Below, one piece after another: positions 57,609 to 64,000 of a DNA stretch of 64,000 nt. The notes beneath the pieces were generated by a model. That model saw nothing but the letters and a program-made list of their open reading frames with translations. It searched no databases and was not told the origin of the DNA. The position numbers were made by a program, and so were the translations under genes. Origin of the DNA: Methylobacterium sp. E-066 (GTDB lineage Bacteria; Pseudomonadota; Alphaproteobacteria; Rhizobiales; Beijerinckiaceae); contig NZ_JAKSYO010000068.1 in assembly GCF_022829635.1 (NCBI RefSeq), positions 1-64,000 on the forward strand, written 5' to 3'. Every line of letters starts with the position of its first letter. Within the stretch, counting starts at the first letter, position 1.

Positions 57609-59828
57609 TCAGAAGGTCCGGCGATAGCCGACGGTGACGGTGCGCCCGAGCCCGTAGACGGTCAGGTTGCGCACCGAGGTCGCGGTCGGATTCCAGTAGG
57701 CGCGGTCGAACAGGTTGTCGACGGAGGCGTAGAGCTCGCCCCCTGCGAGCGGCGCGCCGACCGCGGCGTTCACCGTGAACGCGTCCTTGAGGCGGTAGCG
57801 GGTTCCGACAAGGTCGATGCGGGCGTCGCGGCCGCTGAAGCCCTCGCCCTCCACCCGGAGCGAGACGCCGTTCGCGAACAGGTAGGTCCCCGAGACCGTG
57901 CCGTGGAAGGGCGCGCCGATGCGGTTGTTCGGGAGGTAGCTGTCGAGGCGACCGTCCTTGTTGGTGTCGTAGCGGCCCTCGCGGTAGCCGAGCACGGTGC
58001 CGAGGCTCAGCTGCTCGGTGACCTGCGCGTTCCCGGTGAACTCGACGCCGTAGATCATCTCCTTCTGCTGGCTCAGCCGGTTGGTGAGCGGGTCGAAGGT
58101 CGTGCCGTCGTCAGAGGTCGAGACGAAGCCGCCGAGGCTGCCGGAGAAGATCCCGCTCCGGCCGCGGATGCCGAAATCGTAGGAGTTCACAATCTGGGCC
58201 TGCGGGGCGATGCTGGAATACGCGATAGTGGTGCCCGCCGGCAGGCAGAACGGACGGGTGATCGGGCAGGCATAGGCCAGCGACAACCCGGCCCGCCGCG
58301 TGAAGGCGCCGATATCGGCGAGCGCGTAGCCCTGGCTGAACCCGCCGTAGAGATCGATGCCCGGTAGGAGGTTGAAGGTCGCGCCGGCGTTGAAGGTCGG
58401 GGCTGAGTAGGAGAACTTGCCGCCGGTGACGTTGAGGGCCGGCAGCACGAAGGTCGAGTAACCCAGCGCGTTGCGCGCCGCGCTCGCCGCGAAGGTCGTC
58501 GGCCGGGTGAAGCCCGCCACGTCGAGGTCGAAGTGCTCGTAGCGCATGCCGGCGCGCACGGTCAGCCGCTCGCCGATGGGCAGCTGGAGCAGGGCGAAGC
58601 CGGCATAGCTGTTCTGCTGCAGAGGCGTGAACACGTCAGAGCCGTCCCGCGCCCGCTGGCGGGTGGATTCGGTGATCACGTCGGAGCCCCAGGTCAGCTT
58701 CATCCCGGGCAGGAGGGCGCTGAGATCCGTATCGAGGGTGAGGTTGACACCGCCGCGCTCGGTCGCGAGCGCGGTCTGGTTGGCGAGGCTCGTGGGCGCG
58801 GTCGGGTTGAACGAGTAGGTGACGAACGGGTTCGCCGGATAGGCGAACTGCGTATAATTGAAGCGCTTGTTGATGTCGTTGTAGAATCCGAGGATCGAGA
58901 GGCTGCCGAGCGGCGTATCCCGGTCCGTATAGCGCAGGTAGAGCGAGCGCGTATCCTCGGCGACCGGCAGGCCGATATAGGGCTGCGCGTAGTTCGGCCG
59001 GGCGAAGGCCCCGCTGTAATCGGTCAGGTAGCGCGGATCCTGGTTGAGCAGGATCTGGGTGAGGCCGAACTCGACGCGCTTGGCGAGGTCGAGGTCGTAG
59101 CCGAGCCGCAGGTTGATGTTGCCGAGCTGGAAGCGGTCGCCGCCGCCCTGGCCGAGCTGGCCGTCCGAGGGCAGTTCCCGGCCCTTGCCGTCATAGGTGC
59201 GGGTGGCGAACCGGCCGGAGCCGGTGAAGGCGTAATCGACGCCGTCCGGCACCTTGCCGGTCACGCTGATCGAGGTTTCGGGCGCGACGCCGTGGACCGG
59301 ATCGGCCGTGAAGGTCCGGATCGCCGTGTTGACGGTGACGACCGGGGCCCCGTCCGTCGGGCGCCGGGTGATGAAGTTGACGGTGCCGCCGGTGGCGCCC
59401 GCGCTGTAGAGGCTGGAGGCACCGGCCACCACCTCGATCCGCTCCACCGAATTCAGGTCGATCAGGTTGAGGATGCGCGAGACGTCGCGCAGCGGCGTGT
59501 TCACCGGCACGCCGTCGATCAGGACCAGGAGATTGCGGCCCCGGAAGCTCTCGGAGGCGCTGGAGATCGTGCCGTTCGGCACCGAGAAGCCCGGCACCAG
59601 CTTCGAGAGCACCGCCGAGGGGTTCGGGGTCAGGGCGAGCTGCTGGCGGATCTGGTCGCGATCGACGACCTGGACGCTCTGCGGCACGTCCTCGATCCGG
59701 CGCGGCGCGCGGGTGGCCGTCACGGAGATCTCGTCGAGGGCGACGGCGGGGGCCGCCGTCTCGGCCCGAGCCGCGCCGGCCAGGGCCGTCCCCGCACCGA
59801 GGATCGCGACGAGACGAAGCGTACGCAT
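57609..59828 (-). CDS. TonB-dependent siderophore receptor
   Basis: 739 residues from the ATG giving MRTLRLVAILG; a GTG at 59843 would add five. A signal peptide ends near ARA (residue 22). LDEISVTATR looks like the TonB box, followed by a plug domain with VPQSVQVVDRDQI and LINVIVRPR-type motifs replaced by VERIEVVAGASSLYSAGATG, and a 22-strand barrel ending VTVGYRRTF. A Cys pair in ACPITRPFCLPAG marks an extracellular loop. It imports the ferric chelator. Confidence 0.92.
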   Translation of the reverse strand: MRTLRLVAILGAGTALAGAARAETAAPAVALDEISVTATRAPRRIEDVPQSVQVVDRDQIRQQLALTPNPSAVLSKLVPGFSVPNGTISSASESFRGRNLLVLIDGVPVNTPLRDVSRILNLIDLNSVERIEVVAGASSLYSAGATGGTVNFITRRPTDGAPVVTVNTAIRTFTADPVHGVAPETSISVTGKVPDGVDYAFTGSGRFATRTYDGKGRELPSDGQLGQGGGDRFQLGNINLRLGYDLDLAKRVEFGLTQILLNQDPRYLTDYSGAFARPNYAQPYIGLPVAEDTRSLYLRYTDRDTPLGSLSILGFYNDINKRFNYTQFAYPANPFVTYSFNPTAPTSLANQTALATERGGVNLTLDTDLSALLPGMKLTWGSDVITESTRQRARDGSDVFTPLQQNSYAGFALLQLPIGERLTVRAGMRYEHFDLDVAGFTRPTTFAASAARNALGYSTFVLPALNVTGGKFSYSAPTFNAGATFNLLPGIDLYGGFSQGYALADIGAFTRRAGLSLAYACPITRPFCLPAGTTIAYSSIAPQAQIVNSYDFGIRGRSGIFSGSLGGFVSTSDDGTTFDPLTNRLSQQKEMIYGVEFTGNAQVTEQLSLGTVLGYREGRYDTNKDGRLDSYLPNNRIGAPFHGTVSGTYLFANGVSLRVEGEGFSGRDARIDLVGTRYRLKDAFTVNAAVGAPLAGGELYASVDNLFDRAYWNPTATSVRNLTVYGLGRTVTVGYRRTF

Positions 59829-59888
59829 GATTGTCAGACCCACCCCTGCGCGTCCGCGTTGGAACGCCGTCCGAACCTGCCGAACCCT

Positions 59889-59913
59889 CTCTTGCGCGTA
59901 GAACGCACAAGAG
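59889..59913. promoter_or_regulatory. Hairpin in the 5' leader of the TonB receptor
   Basis: CTCTTGCGCGT and ACGCACAAGAG pair over 10 of 11 positions with a 3-base loop, ~60 bases upstream of the receptor start. It may be a regulatory mRNA stem or an operator. Confidence 0.4.
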
Positions 59914-59928
59914 GATCGCTCGACGTCC

Positions 59929-59939
59929 AGTTTAAAACT
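59929..59939. promoter_or_regulatory. Candidate metal-responsive palindrome upstream of TonB receptor
   Basis: AGTTTAAAACT is a perfect inverted repeat around one central base, within an AT-rich patch ~100 bases upstream of the receptor start. Its core resembles the ATTTTAAAAT palindrome before iucA. Low confidence. Confidence 0.35.
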
Positions 59940-60026
59940 TGTCTAATTTAATATCAGATCGCTTTCGGATGCCGGGACGCCCAGTCGAAGACGGAACAAC
60001 TCTCGACATCGCCATGGGGCTCTAGC

Positions 60027-61043
60027 ATGGTGATCTCAGATCAGCTTGGACTCTGGCGCGATCGCGTGCGGACTGCTGCGCAGCCACACGGTGATCGGGG
60101 GGGCGATGATGGAACAACCATGCTCGGCACCGCGATGACCGCGCCGCCGCGCTCCGCATCCGGTGATGCGGCAGGGGGCGCGGTCCCGCGGACGGTCGAA
60201 GGCCCCGATTCCATCCCGTTCCGGGGTCGGACGGCGATCCGCCTCGTCCCGGATCTCGGCATCGCCTCGGTGTTCGAGCCGTCCCGGCGCTGGCGCGACG
60301 AGGGTCCGGGCGAACGCCTGCTGCTGGTGCGGCCCGCGGTCGGACGCCTCCAGGTGACCTTGGGGGGCCGCAGCGTCGCCTGCTGCTCGCGAGACGCGCT
60401 GCTCGTTGCCGCGAGCCGGGGCGCGGTCTTCGACGCGCTGGGCGTCGACCGGATCGACCTCCTGGCGATCGAGCGGGATCGGCTGACCGGCCCGCTCGCC
60501 GCGCTGGAGACCGGGCTCGTCCGGCGGATCGGCCGGGACCATCCCGGCCTGCAGACCCTGACCGTCTACGGGGCGAGCCTCCTGCGGGGGCTGATCCCGG
60601 TCGGATCCGCCGGCATCGCGGACCTCGTCCGCGCGCATCTCGCCGAGCTCCTCGCCTTCACGGTGCGCGAGCCAGCCCCCGTGATGGTCTCGCCCGGCCT
60701 GAGCCGGCGCGATCTGCGGATCCAGGCGCTCAAGGCCGAGGTCGAGCAGCGCCTCGGCCGGCCGGACCTGAGCCTGGAGGCGGTCGCGCAGGCGCAGCAG
60801 ATCTCCAGCCGGCAGGTCCAGGCGATGTTCCAGGCGGAGGGCGAGACCTTCTCGGGCTTCGTCCTCGGCCGCCGCCTCGACCGGGCGATGCAGCGCCTCA
60901 CCGATATCGAGGACGCCCGGCCCGTCAGCGCCATCGCCTTCGATGTCGGGTTCGGCGACCTGTCCTACTTCAACCGCACCTTCCGCAAGCGCTTCGGCCT
61001 GACGCCCTCAGAGGTCCGCCGGTCGGGCAGGGCCGCCGAGTGA
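60027..61043 (+). CDS. AraC-family regulator of the metallophore locus
   Basis: 338 residues from ATG 60027; the true start may be ATG 60120 (308 residues), since neither has a strong ribosome site. The C-terminal ~100 residues form the double helix-turn-helix: LSLEAVAQAQQISSRQVQAM and then AIAFDVGFGDLSYFNRTFRK with FGLTPSEVRR. The N-terminal half lacks a recognised ligand fold. It is divergent from the TonB receptor gene, as RhrA is in rhizobactin loci, and is probably its activator. Confidence 0.88.
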   Translation: MVISDQLGLWRDRVRTAAQPHGDRGGDDGTTMLGTAMTAPPRSASGDAAGGAVPRTVEGPDSIPFRGRTAIRLVPDLGIASVFEPSRRWRDEGPGERLLLVRPAVGRLQVTLGGRSVACCSRDALLVAASRGAVFDALGVDRIDLLAIERDRLTGPLAALETGLVRRIGRDHPGLQTLTVYGASLLRGLIPVGSAGIADLVRAHLAELLAFTVREPAPVMVSPGLSRRDLRIQALKAEVEQRLGRPDLSLEAVAQAQQISSRQVQAMFQAEGETFSGFVLGRRLDRAMQRLTDIEDARPVSAIAFDVGFGDLSYFNRTFRKRFGLTPSEVRRSGRAAE

Positions 61044-61329
61044 GAAAAGTTTGAACTGCCGGAGCGCCCGCGTTGGCGGACGCCCGGTGCATGGGCAGCG
61101 AGAAGCTTCTCGGAGCCTGTTTTACCGCGATCCGTCTGGTGCGTCGAGCTCTACGGCCTCGACATTCAGGTCATGACCCCGGCGCAGACGCGCCGCGGGC
61201 CCCCTCAAAAGCGCAGCTGCATGCATGCGGTCCCGGCATGCGAGCGGAGGTTGCCTCCGATCTGGCCCCGATACTCGCCGGTCACCGCGATGCCGGCGCC
61301 GAGGCTGATCTGGAAGCCCAGCCCTGCAA

Positions 61330-61539
61330 TCATCGCAGCGTCGGTGACTCGCCGGCCTTCAGATGACGATCCTCGCCCTCGGGACCGCCGAGGGAAACAT
61401 GCGAATTCAGGCGCCCGAGATGTTCGAAGACGTGCTCGAAGGCACGGGTGACCGCCTCGTCGAAGGAGCCGTCGCGCTGGCCCTGTGAAGCTTTCAGGGC
61501 GCGGAGGAGGTCCTGGTGTTTCTCGTGGTCGCTCGACAT
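61330..61539 (-). CDS. Small hypothetical protein
   Basis: 69 residues with an ideal GGAGGAACGAT before the ATG. MSSDHEKHQDLLRALKASQG continues into a helical, charged segment (FDEAVTRAFEHVFEHLGRL). No family recognised. The start was moved from a longer open frame because of the ribosome site. Neighbouring ~290 bases on its left side (61044-61329) show no gene. Confidence 0.6.
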   Translation of the reverse strand: MSSDHEKHQDLLRALKASQGQRDGSFDEAVTRAFEHVFEHLGRLNSHVSLGGPEGEDRHLKAGESPTLR

Positions 61540-61618
61540 ATCGTTCCTCCTACTGATCCTAGCGCCAGCGAGGGGCCAAGCACTGGTGTCGGCATCGGTT
61601 CCTGCCGCCGACCTGTGG

Positions 61619-62104
61619 CTAACGTTTTGCTGATGCCGCGACCGTGTTCTTGGCGATCCAGACCGCGAGCGGGATTTCCGTGAGCGGGCGATCACCGAGG
61701 AGTTAGCGGGCGACCAGTGCGAAGGCGATGCATTCCTCGCCTTCGACTTCGTCTCCGGCCGCTTTGGCGGTCCATGCGAGACGCTCGGCCCAGCGCACCC
61801 GCCGCGCAAGAATGATGTCCCTCAGGACGGCCTCCTCGTGCTGCTTTTTGGTGCCGGGCGTGGCGTCGCTCGGCTCGAACCACGATTGAAGGAACGCGTA
61901 CGCCTTCGGCCACAGCTTCGAAGCGGCGAGTGCCGCCGCGACGGCCTGCGCCGACTGCCGTTCGGCGGGGACATCGGCGAGCAGTGCCGCGATGAGCGTT
62001 TCCGTGTCCAACCGATCCGATCGGATTTGGCCGGCGCTCACAGCCTCGAGACGTAGAGGCGGCGTCGCCGATCGATCCGGCGATTCAGAGATCGGACCAA
62101 TCAT
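61619..62104 (-). pseudogene. Hypothetical protein gene, possibly cut by an in-frame stop
   Basis: An ATG with GGGAGC upstream opens 133 residues ending ...CIAFALVAR at TAA (61703-61705). The same frame goes on for 27 more codons, LLGDRPLTEIPLAVWIAK then NTVAASAKR, to TAG at 61619-61621, and that tail still reads like protein. One base change (CAA or GAA to TAA) would explain the break. The 133-residue product could still be made. Function unknown; mostly helical with LWPKAYAFLQSWFEPSD in the middle. Confidence 0.5.
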
Positions 62105-62457
62105 TTTTTGCTCCCGTGGCGCCAGCCCGAGACGATCTTCCTTGTGAACGCCCGGTCGCCGATCCCCACCGCTTCACAGAAGGAAATGTTTGCTGGAATG
62201 GGCGAGCGGGTGACCGTCCATAATCCCGACACCGGCCCATTAGCCCCGAAGCGAGCCGACCTGATCGCTCTTCCCAGCTACATGAGCCGATTCTGCGCGG
62301 TCCTTACGCGCCGAACGGGCCACAGGAGAGGTTGGGCCGTGACACCCTGATCCGATACCAGGGGCGACGGACCGGGATGTATCGACGACGGCCGGTGACA
62401 GGCGTCCAAGCCACCCGCTCGAGACCGAGATAGTCGTGCAGGGTCGGGCCGAGCAGG
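62105..62457. other. Intergenic region without recognised gene
   Basis: About 350 bases between two minus-strand genes. The only open frame of note on the plus strand starts at a TTG without a ribosome site and shows no family. It probably contains the promoter for the shortened hypothetical gene; nothing else could be recognised. Confidence 0.5.
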
Positions 62458-63501
62458 TCAGCGGACGCGCGGGAGGATGTGCTCGGCGAACCGGCGCATC
62501 TCGGCCTCGAAGGGCTGGAACTGCAGCATGAACAGGTCGATGCCGGCCGCGTGGAAGGCGCGGATCCGGGCCGCCACGGTCTCGTAGCTGCCGACCAGAC
62601 CAGCAGCGGTGCCGCCGTTGGTGCCGACGTGGCGGGTCGCCGCCGCGTCAACCTTGGCGAACATGACGCTCGCCGTATCGGTCCGGGCACGGGTATCGGC
62701 GCGCAACGCAGCGTCGCGCTGCGCCAGGGCGAGGAGGCGGGCGTGCTCGGCCTGCGCCGCCGCGTCGGTCTCGCGGGCGATGACGAAGGCCGAGAGCCCG
62801 TAGCGCAACGGCCCGTTGGCCGCTGGCCGGCGGGCCACGTCGGCGATCAGCCCGCGGACATCCTCGACCGGCTGGCCGTTGATGAACCAGACATCGGCGT
62901 GGTCCGCCGCCAGCGCCCGGGCCGGCTCGGATTCGCCGCCCAGATAGATTTTTGGTCGTGGCCGATAGGTGCCGGCGGGGCGAAGCTGGTACTCCTCGAC
63001 CTGGAAATGCGCGCCCGAAAAGGTGACGCGCTCGCCGCGCATCAGCCGGTCCACCAGGCCGATCCACTCGCGCCCGTAGGCGTAGCGGTCGTCATGGGCG
63101 GGGAACGGCAGGCCGGCCCGCTCGAACTCGGCCCGGTTCCAGGCATTCACGAGGTTCAGGGCGAAGCGACCGCCGCTGACGTGTTCGATCTGCAGCGCCA
63201 TCTTGGCGAGCACCACCGGGTGGTAGAGCCCCGGCTTGATCGCCGCGATGATCTCGATCCGCGTCGTCAGCGCCGCCAGGGCGGAAGCGGCGGTCCAGGC
63301 TTCGAGCTGGTCGCGGCCGGCGTCGTAGGGGTTCATCGTATGCTGGGCGACCAGCACCGAATCGAAGCTCAGGGCCTCTGCCTCAAGGACAAGGGCGCGG
63401 TTGCGCTCCCAACTCGCGTCGTCCGGCTCGTCGGGATCGTGATGGGCGGCCCGGGAGCCGTGGACGGCGGCCCAGATGCCGAAGCGGGGTGCGTCGGCCA
63501 T
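62458..63501 (-). CDS. LLM-class flavin-dependent monooxygenase (SsuD-like)
   Basis: 347 residues, a TIM-barrel luciferase-like enzyme. FGIWAAVHGSRAA at the N-terminus, FDSVLVAQHTMNPYD, LALNLVNAWNRAEFE-type FALNLVNAWN, and PRPKIYLGGESEPARALAADHAD all match FMNH2-dependent alkanesulfonate or dimethylsulfone monooxygenases. It releases sulfite from an organosulfur substrate. It follows a sulfonate-type binding protein by four bases, so the pair is an organosulfur-use operon. Confidence 0.88.
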   Translation of the reverse strand: MADAPRFGIWAAVHGSRAAHHDPDEPDDASWERNRALVLEAEALSFDSVLVAQHTMNPYDAGRDQLEAWTAASALAALTTRIEIIAAIKPGLYHPVVLAKMALQIEHVSGGRFALNLVNAWNRAEFERAGLPFPAHDDRYAYGREWIGLVDRLMRGERVTFSGAHFQVEEYQLRPAGTYRPRPKIYLGGESEPARALAADHADVWFINGQPVEDVRGLIADVARRPAANGPLRYGLSAFVIARETDAAAQAEHARLLALAQRDAALRADTRARTDTASVMFAKVDAAATRHVGTNGGTAAGLVGSYETVAARIRAFHAAGIDLFMLQFQPFEAEMRRFAEHILPRVR

Positions 63502-63505
63502 TGCC

Positions 63506-64000
63506 TCAGCCCTTCACCGCCGGCGGCGTCCAGATCCGGACGTCGGTGGCGTCGATCCGGCGCGGGATCAGCTTGGCTTCGAGGAAGGTGTCGGCGATCG
63601 CCTGCTGCTCGCTGAGTTGCGCCCGTTCCACCGGCTCCACCACATAGGTACGCCGGGCATTGGCCGCGGCCACCACGGCGGGGGGCAGGTCGCCCCAGAC
63701 GGGGGTGAGCAGCGCCACCGCCGCGTCCGGATTGGCCTTCACCCACTGGCCCGCCTCGACCAGCGCCTGATACACCGTGGCGACCACCTCCGGATGCGCG
63801 GCGACGAAGCTGTCATTGACCAAGTAATAGCGGTGGTAGCTCGTCAGACCGGTTCCGTCCGCGATGGTGCGCACCGGGCGCTTGGCTTCGGCGAAAGCCA
63901 GGAACGGGTCCCAGATCGACCAGGCATCGAGGCTGCCTCGCTCGAACGCTGCGGCACCCTCCGGCGCCTGCAGATAGGCCGGTCGGATGTCGTCGAAGCG
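63506..64000 (-). CDS. SsuA-like sulfonate ABC-transporter substrate-binding protein (partial)
   Basis: The gene enters the window from the right edge in an open frame of 164 visible codons. RGSLDAWSIWDPFLAFAEAK and TSYHRYYLVNDSFVAAHPEV are typical of the C-terminal half of SsuA/TauA-type periplasmic proteins. Its N-terminus and signal peptide lie outside. It captures sulfonates for the ABC transporter; the ATPase and permease are not in the window. Confidence 0.87.
   Translation of the reverse strand, partial: RFDDIRPAYLQAPEGAAAFERGSLDAWSIWDPFLAFAEAKRPVRTIADGTGLTSYHRYYLVNDSFVAAHPEVVATVYQALVEAGQWVKANPDAAVALLTPVWGDLPPAVVAAANARRTYVVEPVERAQLSEQQAIADTFLEAKLIPRRIDATDVRIWTPPAVKG

Noticed and set aside
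62108..62350. Plus-strand frame of 80 codons
   Set aside because: TTG start, no Shine-Dalgarno, no family similarity and sequence partly shared with the complement of the monooxygenase end.

Overview
The window is GC-rich DNA from an alphaproteobacterium. Rhizobiales, most likely the Methylobacterium/Methylorubrum group, is the best guess. It rests on an initiator tRNA with a C1:A72-type acceptor end, a stressosome-type rsb module, a TamA/TamB pair, a leucine-degradation operon under a TetR regulator and several dispersed palindromic repeat families. No database search was possible, so the genus is inferred. Almost every real gene lies in tight operons with 1-4 base overlaps.

Region 1 (1-16354). 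After the 3' end of a tRNA-fMet and its terminator comes a run of 18 minus-strand genes whose largest gap is 96 bases. In transcription order they encode a soluble chemoreceptor with two signalling tips, a protein with three CheW domains, CheB, a HEAT-repeat protein, CheR, CheY, CheA, a small STAS-like protein, a ParA-type ATPase, a second CheY and a membrane receptor with no periplasmic domain. They continue with a third receiver and a stressosome module (RsbR, RsbS, RsbT, a second RsbT/RsbW-type ATPase, an RsbX-type phosphatase and a histidine kinase with an RsbU-type N-terminus). This array looks like a cytoplasmic chemosensory cluster wired to a stressosome, and it is the most unusual feature of the window.

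Region 2 (16355-38660) is mostly housekeeping and mixed genes: a PAS-PAS-XRE regulator, a quinone-oxidoreductase-like enzyme with a divergent LysR regulator, a GH43-like secreted protein, TamA-TamB, HPr, endonuclease III, a CobW-type GTPase, a D,D-carboxypeptidase, QueE, a CHRD protein and an OPT transporter. Copies of a palindromic repeat are scattered here. One lies in frame at the start of tamB. Another is split by an ISAs1-type insertion sequence whose transposase has one in-frame stop codon.

Region 3 (38581-48427). A tRNA-Met carries the scar of an old integration: a decayed reading frame ending inside the tRNA, then AT-rich DNA. Next is a TetR gene divergent from a complete leucine/isovalerate operon (isovaleryl-CoA dehydrogenase, both methylcrotonyl-CoA carboxylase subunits, methylglutaconyl-CoA hydratase, HMG-CoA lyase), followed by an acyl-CoA synthetase.

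Region 4 (48604-61043) is a citrate-hydroxamate metallophore locus. Four overlapping genes stand in the order of aerobactin iucA-B-C-D. A divergent MFS exporter, an RhtX-like importer, an unrecognised 120-residue protein, a TonB-dependent receptor and an AraC regulator complete it.

Region 5 (61044-64000) holds two small hypothetical genes, one probably shortened by a stop codon. It ends with a sulfonate-type flavin monooxygenase next to a substrate-binding protein that runs off the window edge.
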